This document shows, one piece after another, positions 51,964 to 63,666 of a stretch of DNA of 64,000 nt (position 1 is the first letter of the stretch; each line of letters begins with the position of its first letter). The notes below the pieces were generated by a model, which saw only the letters and a program-made list of their open reading frames with translations, searched no databases and was not told where the DNA came from. Origin of the DNA: Himantopus leucocephalus (taxonomy: Eukaryota; Chordata; Aves; Charadriiformes; Recurvirostridae). The stretch lies in the NCBI GenBank assembly GCA_003993805.1, contig RSEF01000001.1:148900540-148964539 (forward strand). The letters run 5' to 3'. The translations under genes were made by a program, and so were the position numbers.

Positions 51964-51974
51964 AGCTGACGTCA
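51964..51974. promoter_or_regulatory. CAGCTG E-box overlapping a perfect CRE
   Basis: cagctg runs directly into TGACGTCA, the full 8-bp cAMP-response element. A match of this length can occur by chance once per 64 kb, so functional status is unknown. Confidence 0.25.
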
Positions 51975-54900
51975 ATGAAAATTTTCAAAATAAGGTACCA
52001 AGTATATGATGGTCACAGTGGCCCAAAGAAAGCCAAACCGTGGTGTTTTGATCATAATAAAAATTAGGGAGCTTTATATTTGCTTACATTCTGGATATCT
52101 TAATAAACAAGGTAAAATTAAAAGAAGTTAGCGTGTTAAAACTTTCCTTTAGTTGCATCACAAAGGGGACAGACAAGGATAAAAATACCAAATTTGATGT
52201 CTTTACAGAAACTCCTTTCAACCTGCCCTTCTGAGTAGGCAGTGCATGAAAGCATTTGCCCATGAGTAATATCTTATTAAACTGTCATGATTTGATGTGA
52301 CACATTTTTCTCCCAATTTGCATACCTGATAATAGACTTCCTAAATATCACCTTCAGGTCCACTGGCAAAAAAGCAACCCAACTGAAAGGAACGTTGGAT
52401 CAAATGTTGGTGATGGGACAATCTCAGGGCCATGTCTGAATGCGAGACAAATGGTTAAGGCCATTAAAAGCTATATGGTCTATTGCCATGCTAATGTTGA
52501 GTTCTTTGTGTAGTGTGGGCTTGTTGCCTCATAAACATGTTTCCGTGACTCATTAAATCCTCTGAAATAAAAGCTCTTACAATTCCAGTACAGTGGAGCA
52601 GTCATTTTTCGATTTAATTATGAACAGGCTAGATAATGAGCTACCTAACTTGTCCCCTTTTCTGAAGGAGGAGAATGGTTAGTGACCTCTCCTTTCTCTA
52701 AAGAGTACCAAAATCCACTTTATTTGAAAGATGAAGGAGCAGAAAGTCCTTGACAAAATAAAAGGGGTGCATAAACAAATGCCAGCTGGGTGACTAATAT
52801 TTTACATAACAAGTAAGAATATATATTTTGTGAACCTATTTAGTATTCAGCTTAAGAGAGTAGAGTAACCATAGCAACTCCTTATCACCTGTTTGAGACA
52901 CTGCAACATCTTAATGAAATGTGCACCAAATGCCCTGCTAATATTTGTAAAATGCTGATGATATTATCTCTTGGAGAGAACGACACTGAAAGATAAATGT
53001 GTAAAAATGCTTGAGATTCACGGCTCCTCTGTCTACTATCTGCTTTCTCCTTGCCCTTCTACTTTGCTTACATATATCAGTTTTATTTATTAAAATCCAA
53101 AGATTAATGGGTACAAAGAGTCACTAGAGGGAGCAGGGTGGTGGACACACATCACTCTTCACCCACAGCGTGCCCATAATGATCGACCCCAGTTAAGTGC
53201 TCTGAAGGCTTTAGTGGTTTGTGGTGGCCAAACACAGGCAACATAATGGGAAAGGTTTCCCAAATGGGTTGAACATAGGAACTCACATGAAGGCACCCAA
53301 AATACCGAGGTAAGTGCAGATCCCTCCCTTGGAGCAGTTACCAATTTGAAAAGATGATTGTGCCGTTTACTTTATTGGCAGGCTTCTGAATCACATAAAG
53401 CTGTAACAATAATGACCTTTCTGGCTGTAGTGACAGCTTCTGCCATTTTAGACTTTGCGTTTCAGGTGTTCTCCCTTCCTTTTCAGCTTCCAAGCTGCAA
53501 GCGATCAGAGCTTTATGCTTCTGAAGTCTAAAATGTGGGTATGGCAGGTGAATTTTTCTGCGGTGTTATTTCTGTGCCCCACAGCCCTAAAGCTGAGGAC
53601 ACTGGGATGGCCTGCAGAGCTCCCCTGCTGAAGTGCCATCACCTTTTCCCAAAGGACTCTGTGCTTTGTCCTTTTTTTTTTGTAGCGGACTTTATTTTCT
53701 GAGTCTATAAACTACTTAGAAAGGCAGGTGCTTATCAGTTATCTGAAGATCCCAGTGAATTCAGAGTTCCTTTGCTAAAACATACATGGAAACTGTGTTT
53801 GAGTTACGGAAGTCTTTTGTTTTGAATACTCAGCATGATTCTTCTTTCTCTCTCACTTCAGTGTGAAGTGCAGTATACCACATATATTACGTATGCTTCC
53901 ACTCGCCAGTACGGATGTAGAAGGAGAGTAGCAATATCAACCGTTACTAAGTGATTTGGTAATTGAGCATCATGGCTCCACAATTCAGCCCATTCCTCCA
54001 TACGTGCTGAGGCATCGTCATGTCTAATTTCGGTCTGCAGCACCATGTAGTACCGAGTTTTTCACTCTTCATCGCAGGTGGTAGATGGGAAACTGAGAGC
54101 TCTAAAAGCATGGGCGGCTGGAGCTGACAGGATTATCAGGACATCACTCCCCACTCCCATTGACATAAAGGACTTTTTGGTGCACAAGAGGTGTGAAAAA
54201 GGCCTTTATGAAATGGGAGTCAGGACCTTTGCATATTGTTGCTGTTTCATAGTGTATTACAGCAAAATACAAGCTAAGGAAGATGTTGGAACAAGAGGGA
54301 GAGGGAGTATAAGCATATGTGAGCAAGTGTGGCCCTAGGGATCAAGAGCTACATGAAATAGCTTAGAAGGCATGGCATTAACCTTCTCCATTGGGGTAAT
54401 GTGGAGTAGCAGCTACTTCTGTACTTTTTTTTTCCTGCTGTTGGTGCAAAATAATGATGTTGGACAGTGTGTTGCAGGCAAGGGTAAGAATGGTTGGGTC
54501 TCCCTGTAAAAAAACAACTGTACCCATGAATATCTGCGATATCTGCAAATTTCAGTGTTGAAGTAGCAAATGTGGACTAATAATAAACTGGAAGTAAGAG
54601 ATGCAAAAATTAAACCGTAGTGGTGAGCATTTTATTTCTGTGCTGGCCTTCATATTCCACAAGCCTTACCCAAATCAGCTTTTTTGAGTTACTGGATCTT
54701 CATGAAAAAGTTTAACTGTGAAAATATAGTTTTCATGGACCAATCTGTTTTTTTATTTTAGTATTTTTATAAGCATACCTTATAAATGGGAATCATTATA
54801 AAACTGGTTTGCCTGGAACCTGGAGGAGCACATTATCTTTGGAGTCATTGTCTTTTATTGCCAGTGCCATTTAACAAGAAGGGAGGCCTGAAGAGGGGAC

Positions 54901-56094
54901 ACATCTGGAAATGTGAGCTAAATAAAGTAAAAATTCTTTTGGAAACTGGTAAACCTACACTATATATGTCTGTAATTAAAAGGAACAAGGTACAGCGGCT
55001 CGTAAAAGTACCATCTGAAAACAGTTTAAAGGTTAAAAAAAGGCTACTTGGCACAGAAAGAAGGGTGAGACTTGACCAGACCAGTTCTCCCCGGGCAGTC
55101 CTCCCAATGAGCCTATTCATAAGCGCAGTGTTCTAAACCCCTCCTTAGCTGCTGTACACATCAATAATTTTAAGCAATGCTCCCGGTGAGAAAAAGCATT
55201 AATTTGATAGGGAAGACCCTCTGAAACTGTCTCTTATTTTGCTGCTGTGACTAATACTTTGTGATATCTGCCCACGTCCTTGAATTATTTAATTTAAAAT
55301 TCTCCGGTAAGAAGGCTCTTCAGATTTTCTTCTAAATTCTTTGCCTGTTTTTCTCATCTGAAATTAGAAGAAAGTGATATTATTTTTTTTATTTCCCACA
55401 TAAATATATTACATATTCAGTACCAAGGGCCTTGCTGAAGCAGTGGGAAGGGGTAGTAATTTGATATTTCATAGGTAATCTGACCTTGACAGTAACCGCA
55501 GTGAACTCCAGAAGTTTATGAGTCAAATCATGAGTCACATATGTTAACAAATTCTCAGTTGTATAAAGAGGTTTTCCTGGGCACAGTCTAAGGATTTCAG
55601 GTTTGGGTTTAGGCTTTTTGTTGTCATTCCCCAGCCCACCCCCCACAGACCTCATCTCACCACAAACATTGCAATCCGTTGGTATCCTGGCTAGGGAAAT
55701 GTTTCACTCAGTTGTAGGGAAGACAACCTGAAGACTTCTTTCTTTCTAATGAAAAAAAGCCCAAGAATACACATTTATTTTTACTTGAAGAATTTGAATA
55801 TATTTCTCTTACACATTCATGTGCGCACGCACACAATTTTCCAGAAACAATTTCCGTAGTCTACTTGTGTTGTCTGATTAATACTGTCTTTCCCGCTCTG
55901 GCTACTAATATTTAGCCCAGAAACTTGTAGTCACGTCTACAAAGATTAGTCTTTCTGTGTCTTTCATTCCTGCTTATGGAAGAGCCTGTGCTGCCCTGAT
56001 TACTGCGATGTGTAAAGATGGTTTAGTTTTTATACATTTACTCTCTCCTTTATTGTCCTCAGGAAAATAAAGGCAGCTTCAATACGTAGCTTGA

Positions 56095-56165
56095 GAATTA
56101 AAACAGGGGAGATGAAATGCCTTGTCCATGGACACACAGGCAGTTCACAGGTCACAGTTTGTGTT
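56095..56165 (-). mobile_element. MIR/L2-like remnant (tentative)
   Basis: 'ggggagatgaaatgccttgt' followed by 'ccatggacacacaggcagtt' resembles the inverted MIR/L2 end 'gaggttaaatgacttgcccaaggtcacacag'. Short and diverged. Confidence 0.4.
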
Positions 56166-56396
56166 CCTATTGTTTAAGATCGAATCCTGAGTCACGTCAC
56201 TTCACAAGGTTTCCACGTGACCCTGTTGCTGTAACAGGTAACTTTTACATCTCCTGTCCCAAGAGGCTGCCTGTTTCACAGGAGCCCTTCTTCCATGTGG
56301 CAGGCAGCTGGCACGGGTAGCTGGGGCGCTGGAGGGAAGAGATGAATGAGAATTCCCTACGGAAATATTCTTGGGGAGGTTCAGCTGCAAAAAGTA

Positions 56397-56429
56397 ATTT
56401 TCTCATGAAATTAGGTTTCATGAGAAAAT
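56397..56429. repeat. Perfect 14-bp inverted repeat with 5-nt loop
   Basis: The arm attttctcatgaaa (56397-56410) and its exact reverse complement (56416-56429) flank ttagg. Each arm contains TCATGA. The transcript or single strand could form a hairpin; alternatively it is a remnant of a small inverted duplication. Confidence 0.85.
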
Positions 56430-59400
56430 GCAGATTGTTGACAAATTTTTCTGCCTAGAAAAAAGAGACAAAAGATGTTAGTCTGACTTGAACTTTAGAC
56501 AACTTTGGCTCTGTTGATCTAAGCTGAAGCATCTGATTTCAAGCCCGTGAAATATTGGTCGGTTGTCCCTCCAGTGGCAGTTTGCTTCATGGAATTTGTA
56601 GAGAGACGCATGAGCTCCTTTTTTAGCTCAGTGTCACCAAAACTCTGTAGTGTCGTTCCAGGGAAATACAGCGGAACTTTGAAATATCAAATGTTTTCTG
56701 AGAACAAGAAATGTGGAGGAGAAAAAATGGCGTAGAAATATTCCAGTTTTTCATATTAATGCCTTGCCTCAGCTGGGGGGGTTGAAAAGATATTAAAATG
56801 CCAGTATTTCTTGTCTCTTGGAAAGTTTTGCAATGCGGAGTAGATCTCTCTATAATTCTTCCCGGACATGGAATAGTCCCGACAGTGCTTCAAGTTTCTC
56901 ACTCCCAGCACAGACTTCTGCATGGCATATGACACGTCTAACCTGCTGTGCGCAGGTTGAAGAAAAACTCTCTTTTAGGGCAGAATGGCTTAATTGTGAG
57001 AATGTTACACATTTTTTGGTAAACCTGTGGTTAGGGGGTTTCATTTGGAAAGGAAGGTTTTGCGTGGTTTGATGGTCTCAGGTAACAGGCAGATAATTGG
57101 AGTTTGAGCAGGTATCTGCTTGCTTCACGTGACGATTTATCAGTTTAGGTTTTAACCTGTTTCAGTGAAATTGTGGCCAGATGACTTTTCATTGAATCTG
57201 TGTGATCATATGTTTGGATATAACTCCTGGAATAGCAGAACGGTATTGGTTTTGACCACTACTATTTGATGTTTGGCTGTAAAAGGCACATACTATACAA
57301 CTTTTGCTATTTGCCTGAATCTTTATTTTCTTAGCTTGAGTCATTGCATGACTGATTTTTGCTATCGGTTGCTAAAGAAGTAGTTGGTGCAAAATGCAGT
57401 TAAATATAGTTACTCTTTTTTTCTATGTTAATAGGGGTTACAGAAACATAAGGCACTTCTTACCTTGTTACTTTCACATTCTTGTTTTCATGGAGGCTTC
57501 TTAAGACTGGAATACTAAGAAAAAAACTGGTGTCATTTAACTATTATCTGTTACTTTTAAGAGTAATGAGGTATAATTATCACTGAAGCATCAACTAATT
57601 GTAAAACCCTAGGAAATAAAATGGAGAAACAACGGTAAACTAATTATGATTTCCATTTAATTCTGCATGTATATATACTAGAGGACAGATGTTTTAGAAA
57701 CTCTGAACCCTTATAGCACCCTTCTTTGCCAGTCTTTTTAACTCACTCCCATATAATTTTGGGACAATCAGGGTCTTCTTATCACTAATTTATAGCACAA
57801 TAATGTGCACCAACTTGTTCCACCTAGCAGATAAAGTATCTGCCTCATAGCAGATGTGGTAAAATGAAATCCAGCAGATATTATTCTTTTGATTAAAATA
57901 CCTTAATCGAAAAGTCTGGTCAGTGTTGTCATTAAGGCAAGTGCGGATGGATTGTTTTTTACCACCTTTGTGTCTGTAGGAGCTGTCGATTACTTAGATC
58001 GCATAAGTGATGGAGAAAGAAGTTGTCCTGAAGACATCTTCACTTATCTCTTGCCTGCAGCTGGTGCAGCCCCAAGTGAGATCAGAGCAGTTTGAGAGAT
58101 GCTGTAAATAACCAAGCGAGGGCGAATGGTCATCTCAGGACCACTCCACCAAGAGGACTGCAGGATGTTCTGTTCTTTCTCATCTCTGCCTCTTTTAGTG
58201 ATACCCTGCCAAAAAGCTGAGTCATCTTGCTTGAAAGGCAATGAATTTCCCACAGCTCTGCCTTAAGGACATCTTTGTGCACTGTGGCTTTCAGTGTGTA
58301 TTTGTAAATTTAAGGATGTCCGACATTGCTGGTCTTATTTTTAAACTTCTGTTGGAAAACGCGTGTGCATTTAAATACCCATGAGTCAGACACTCTGCCA
58401 GGGTAATTAGTTTATCTTCGTTGCATTCACTGCAGTGATGTTGATAAAAGCAGTTAAGTACTGCTTTGTGAAATCCAGCTCTGCACATTCTTATATTCAC
58501 GAATATGAACTATATATTTTAAAATCATTGTGTGACACTCACATCTTGAGAACAGTTTTTCATATTAACATTATTTCAGATTTTTTTCATTTTTTGTACT
58601 GTCTTCTCAGAAACTTGTCTTCATCTTGCAACCTCATATTTTGTGCCAGTTCTTCTGGAGGTTATTTTTACATTCCAGTGTTGCCTTGAGTTATATATTC
58701 TAGTGTTATCTGGGGGTTATAGTATTTTGTATTCTGGACATCCTGCTCTTCCTACAGGTGCCAATTTGAAACTGCCAAGGGAGGGACTAAAAAAAAACAT
58801 TAGAAATTAATTTCAACACCAGTAGTTTGGGTGTGAATACTACCTTTTCCTCTCAAAGTCCAACAGTTTACTTGCTTGTTTAATTTTGAGAGCATGTCTT
58901 TATTTTTATCAGTTGTCTATATTGCAAATTAAAGGCTATCTATTTGTGATTGACTTCATACCTGAAGATGCTGATTTTCAAGCTAGGTTTGTTTCTTTCT
59001 AACCTAAGTGCTGGGTAATATTTTTCCCTGCCATAACTCTTTCACTCCTACCACATAATCACATCCTGGGGTCTGGTCTGTCTCTATTTGGCACAGCTCT
59101 GTAAGGAGACAGAGTGGTTCTTCTGTCTTTAGCATATATTGAATTCTCTGGGCCCAGAAGGATTGCCACGGCAGCTGGAATTCAGCTAATAAGAGAAAGT
59201 CCTTTTCTCCACTTCCTGTTCTGCGTTCCCCCTGCAGCTGATACAGAGCTAACTTGGTCTGGACTACATAAAATCGTGTTACACAAAAAAACCTCCAGTG
59301 ACTGAGTAATTCCACATTAGGTCGCTTTGCATCTGGTCCACCAGTTCAAAACTGTCCCTGTGTTTGGCAATTTATTGGAAAGAATGAAGCTAATTAAGAA

Positions 59401-62230
59401 AGGTTTAGTTAACAAATCAGAATAAGCAAGTTTCAGATTTTGAAACAGTGCTAAATTTTTGGTATCAAGATTGTTGTCCTTGCCTTGTCACAACGTAAAA
59501 CCTTCAAACTTGTCCACTGCATTGATGAGCACTGAACTAAGCCCCATCCCACTAAACCCAGCTGAACTTTTCCAGAAAGAGAGTAGATGTGCTGACAAAG
59601 AACACACCACATCAATTTTATTATGTTGTAGTAAAAATATGTGATATTTGTACATAATATACAATTTGTAGCTGGTATTACATGGTGGTGGGTTTTTCTG
59701 CACGTTTATAGGAACTCTCAAAGCTTTTTGACTACTTAAGCCAGCTCAAGACACATACTAAAATTACCTCTTTATCTTAAGTAGCAATAGGAGGCAGGAT
59801 TGAGAGTTAGCACCCAACACCCTGAGCTCTGACAAGTACCTGCTAACTACTTTTGCCAGGTCAGGGGCAGAACAGCACGGACCGCACTGCAGTTTTTGTT
59901 GGTCAGTGCTGCTGGTAAGGGAAGCCCAGCTAAAGTTATCCCGCCTTGCCTCTGCTTTAGTGAATGGGGCAACGTGGTGCCTGAGACATGAGGCTAGATG
60001 GAGGGCTTGCGTGTCTGCCCTTTTTGCCTGGGAGGTGCTTGATGCGTGATAAGGAGTGTGGCAGACACCTGCAGTGAGCAGCAAGGTCAGAGCTACTTCG
60101 GTCCCTCTGTGTCTGCTGGAGGCCCTCATAACTCCCAGGGCAGGTTAAACTGAGGTTTGATAAGGGGGATCTCACCATTACTACTGATAACCAGAGATAA
60201 CCAGAACGTAAAACTGCCAATGGTTTGGTGTCCTTGTGGCCTTTTGTCTTTTACCTTGAATTAATTCCCTAAGAATCCTCTAAAATGGTTGGGCTCCCAG
60301 ACATGACTTTGGTCTCACTTATACAGATCTTTGCTCCCAGCGATGCCTGAACTTACACCCGGCACCACCTCCTCTGGCTGCCCTTCCCTCTGCAGGTTCC
60401 CACTGGACAGACTGTAAAAGTTTCCTCCTTCAGGGGCAGAATCTTCTTTCACTTCTCCAAAGACTGTATGACTTTCTTGTGCGTGCACATACACTTGGGT
60501 TATAGATGTGAAACTGGATACTCAGAGGAAGGTGTAAAAAACAGCACCAGCCTCTTCTTGTGTCCCAAGTGGCAATTCCTCTTCCTCACACCTAGCTGTA
60601 CCATTGTGTCTGTGGATGCTGACTACCCTCAAAACCAATTGAGATGTGGACCTTCTCTCTTCCTCTCATGCCACTCAGAAGACCTTAAGAAGCTAAGTGC
60701 AGAACCCAGTTTTCTGAATCCACTGTGTGTTGTAGTACTGCCGCCGTGCAGGTTGATCACAAAGCACGTTCCTCAAAGGTGGAACATGAATGGCAGAATT
60801 AGAATGGGGGCTGCCTATGACACTTGGTTATTTCAGTAAAAAAAATAGTCCACACCCTGAATGTGTGTCACTGACAAATTATATTTTTTTAATGATTTTA
60901 TTCTTTTGTTAACACTAAAAGTTAGTTTTTATCCTATAGAACTAACTCACTTTTTGCTGCCACATCATTCTGCTGAGTTTTCAGAAAAATGCAGTTCCCA
61001 TCCCATCCTGTAAGGAGTGCATGTTGTATGTGAAAAGGCGTGAGTTTCCACAAAAATTCTAAAACTGTTTTATCTTTACATTGTTGGAGTTCTTCCTGAA
61101 TCTTTTGCTACGTTTCCACATGAAACTCTGAAACTGTCCTCAGAACAGTCCTTCTTAAAGCCCTGAAACCAAATACAAGGTGTTGGGGTGAATCCTTTAT
61201 AAACCTTACTAATTTTTTAAGTTTTGCACCTTTTGCTAAATCACTTTCACCGGGGAAGTTTATCCCTAAGGCTCTAGTTACTTCAGGAAAGAAGTTTTAT
61301 GCTTCCTTTGAATGCACCCTGGAGAGGATTCTCCTAGATTTAACCACAGTAGAAGGTCTTCGCATACCACATACTCATTTCAAGTGACACGTGTCCGCTG
61401 AGCTATGTTTGGGGAACAGAGGACAGGCATTCCTGTTAAGTGCTCTTAATGCACCCGGCTCTGTGCGTTGCAGCTGCTTCGAGCTGTTGTGCGAGTGTGC
61501 AGGACTAGACCGTCACTGGAGGATCACTAAGTTGTCTCCACGTTGGCTGGTGTAAATGGCTGGTCTTGCCCTTATGCGACGCGCTGCGCTGATCCCTGGA
61601 GACAGCTGGTTTCTGTGTACATTAAAGCACATAACTGGATCCTTCCACCTGAGGACATGGACCAGGCAAGAGCACAGTCGGCCCTGGATGAAGTGCAATA
61701 GTGCTTGAAATCACATTTTCCCTCTATCCACGCCTTGCTTCTGAGCTGGACAGTGCCGATATTACACAAACTACTTTCTTGGTTGCACTTATGAGAAAAA
61801 ATCATTATTGTCTTTAAATGGGAAAGCAAATGAATAAATTTTTCAGACCTTTTCTTCCTTTCCCTGTGACATAGACGATGCTGGAGCTTATCATAAGTTA
61901 AAAGGAAATATATTTTAGGAAGCCTTTAATTAAAATCCTGGCAGCACATCATTGTAACATTTTTTTTTCTGCAGCTCAATTCAATAAGATTTCTCATACT
62001 GATAGGAATTTTTCTGGATAGTGACTACTTTTCGCCTTGGTAGATAAAGCCCTTGCAGAAGCAAATCCATGATATTGGGGCTTTTCTTCAAACATCAGAT
62101 TTGCCTGATTGTCCCCCTGAGATCAAAAGACAGATTTCCATTTAGAGCGGAACGGAGAGACTAAGAGGCTTCTGAACCGATATTAAGTTAGAGGCAAAGA
62201 ATTTGGAGATGAGTGGGTGGTATGAATTTG
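56430..62230. other. AT-rich noncoding stretch
   Basis: Almost 6 kb with no recognised gene, RNA or mobile element. Frames of up to 123 codons (59764-60839) overlap on both strands and show no familiar motif. Confidence 0.6.
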
Positions 62231-62299
62231 TAGGTTTGTATTTCTCTGCTTTTTTTTTTTTTTNTAGGTTTGTATTTCTCTGCCTTTTTTTTTTTTTTT
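62231..62299 (+). repeat. Short duplicated contig ends around single N (62264)
   Basis: taggtttgtatttctctgc plus a T-run occurs at 62231-62263 and again at 62265-62299, separated by one N. The T-runs differ slightly (14 versus C+15). It follows the same pattern as the three longer pairs: contigs that ended in a homopolymer and were placed side by side. Confidence 0.88.
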
Positions 62300-63060
62300 A
62301 CTCAAGAAAGGTAAAACTCAAAGAGCAATGGCACTTCAGATTTGGGATTTTTCTTTTTGTTTGTTTATTTTAATGAAAGCCACCAAGGGGCAGCAGATAG
62401 AAGCTGATCTCATTGTTAAAATCTGAAAAGAAAGAAAAATCTACTATTATTTTTTCTTTAAAGTTGCATTTGGGGTCCGGTGTTATCTTGCACAAGGAAC
62501 TAAGCTTCAGGAATGAGGAAATCGCCCTCCCTAAAGAAGGGAAAGCAGATAACACACTGATGCTAAGGTTGATTAAACATTTGCCACCGAGACGAATAAA
62601 GCTTTGCAACAAAACATTTCCAAAGCCTATGGATGCACAGGCATACCTCTGTTCCTTCCGGCAGACAGGCATTTGCTCTTGATGTAGACGGCAGACTGTA
62701 TTTTACTACTTCCTCCTCACGTCATTATGTAATTTACTTTTTAATCTGACACGAGGAAATTGGTGCTTCTGGAGTGCATGTGGTTCTGACTACTATGCAA
62801 TATTGCCACTTTACCAGGCGGCTGTTAAGTGTTTCTGCGTCACTCCGATGTTTCAGTAGTTTCGCTGGACATTTACATTTTCTTGCTGAAGTCCTGGGAG
62901 CCCGTTAAGCTTTAAGCAGACCCAGAGCAGTTAGATGAGAATGGGAATAATCTCTTACGCCGCAAATTGACTTCCCTCTTTGTAGCCCTAGACACTGTTT
63001 CCAGCTGCTTTCAGTCTTTTAAATCCTTGAAAGCTTTCCTAATCCTCATGTAGGCAGCCT
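62300..63060. other. Noncoding stretch
   Basis: No gene or mobile element recognised. Frames on both strands near 62370-62682 overlap and look fortuitous. Confidence 0.55.
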
Positions 63061-63300
63061 TTATGTGCTCTACCTCCCTCCCCTTCCTCCTGATTGGCGA
63101 GGCTATTTCATGGCCCAATTCAGCCAACTACTACATCCCTGGGCTGCGGTTTGAAATAAGAGCCAGGCGGACAGTTGCCTCCCCGCTCCTGACTTTTAAT
63201 AGGTTGGGGAAGGAAGGTTGGGAAACTTGACATTGTCTTAAGAAGAGTCCCCCCAGCAAAGGATAAAAAGGGGGGCTGAAAAAAAAAAATAGGGGGGGGG
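63061..63300 (+). promoter_or_regulatory. Promoter-like segment (tentative)
   Basis: Contains an inverted CCAAT box (gattggc, 63092-63098), a direct CCAAT (63115-63119) and a TATA-like ggataaaaagg (63261-63271). It lies upstream of a candidate exon that ends at 63509. The order CCAAT, then TATA-like element, then exon-like segment is what a core promoter would show, but each motif is weak evidence alone. Confidence 0.28.
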
Positions 63301-63303
63301 GGG
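63292..63303 (+). repeat. Poly-G tract (G12) after poly-A run
   Basis: A11 (63279-63289), then ta, then G12. A homopolymer pair prone to sequencing and replication error; the exact length should be treated with care. Confidence 0.75.
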
Positions 63304-63314
63304 AAACTTGCTTA

Positions 63315-63403
63315 CACAGAATCATAGAATCGTTTAGGTTGGAAAAGACCTTGGAGAGGATCATCAAGTCCAACCGTTAAGCTAGCACTGCCAGGTCCAC
63401 CAA
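63315..63403 (-). mobile_element. CR1 3'-end fragment, minus strand
   Basis: An inverted CR1 terminus of about 90 bp: 'acagaatcatagaatcgttt', 'aggttggaaaagacctt', 'atcatcaagtccaaccgtta' and 'agcactgccaggtccacc'. This looks like the youngest and best-preserved CR1 here by its match to the usual avian tail. The 10-mer gggaaacttg lies on both sides (63301-63310 and 63412-63421). Confidence 0.93.
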
Positions 63404-63479
63404 ATTACGGTGGGAAACTTGATGGATTTCTGCCCTGCCGACAACAGCAGCGCGGTGTGAGCAGCCCCTTGCCGGCTGG

Positions 63480-63509
63480 ATGGATGATGGGAATCTCACC
63501 ATGAGGCAG
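63480..63509 (+). other. Candidate end of a first coding exon (speculative)
   Basis: An ATG at 63480 opens ten codons (MDDGNLTMRQ) ending exactly at CAG|GTAAGG, a consensus 5' splice site. A second in-frame ATG at 63501 has the better Kozak context (cacc before ATG). If spliced to the acceptor at 63666, the frame continues for six more codons (FLSLVK) before the next strong donor GTAAGT at 63686. No family is recognised, so this could be a real start exon or a coincidence of good splice motifs. Confidence 0.22.
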
Positions 63510-63666
63510 GTAAGGAGCTGCTGCATGTTGGGGCTGGCGAAGCGAGGAGATCCCCGACAGCCCCATTTGGGGCTGTCGGGGGTCTCCTCGCCTCGCCGGC
63601 CCCGAGTAGTACCGGTACCAACCTCTGTGGAGCCCTGGCTGCTTCTTTTTTTTCTTTTCCTTCTAG
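63510..63666 (+). other. Candidate 157-nt intron containing a long hairpin (speculative)
   Basis: Starts with GTAAGG and ends with an uninterrupted 23-nt pyrimidine tract followed by AG. The body is occupied by the 35-bp hairpin at 63530-63603. Short introns of this size occur in birds. If it is not an intron, the same bases read through in one frame for 64 codons from the ATG at 63480. Confidence 0.25.
63530..63603. repeat. 35-bp near-perfect inverted repeat (stem-loop)
   Basis: Left arm 63530-63564 and right arm 63569-63603 are complementary at 32 of 35 positions around the 4-nt loop attt. In a plus-strand transcript two of the three mismatches become G-U wobbles and one is A-C, giving an almost continuous, very GC-rich stem. 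The arms differ by transitions only, which fits an older inverted duplication more than a fresh fold-back artefact. Confidence 0.93.

Larger units (their letters stand above)
50761..56396. other. AT-rich noncoding stretch with scattered regulatory-like motifs
   Basis: No gene recognised. A perfect CRE palindrome TGACGTCA is at 51967-51974, overlapping an adjoining CAGCTG E-box (51964-51969). Segment 52440-52640 has conserved-element texture (AP-1-like TGACTCA near 52546, octamer-like ATGCTAAT near 52488). A MIR-like remnant lies at about 56095-56165. Confidence 0.55.

Noticed and set aside
63530..63603. Canonical microRNA precursor
   Set aside because: The 4-nt loop is too small for normal Drosha/Dicer recognition and the stem is too GC-rich and continuous; the hairpin itself is kept as a finding.
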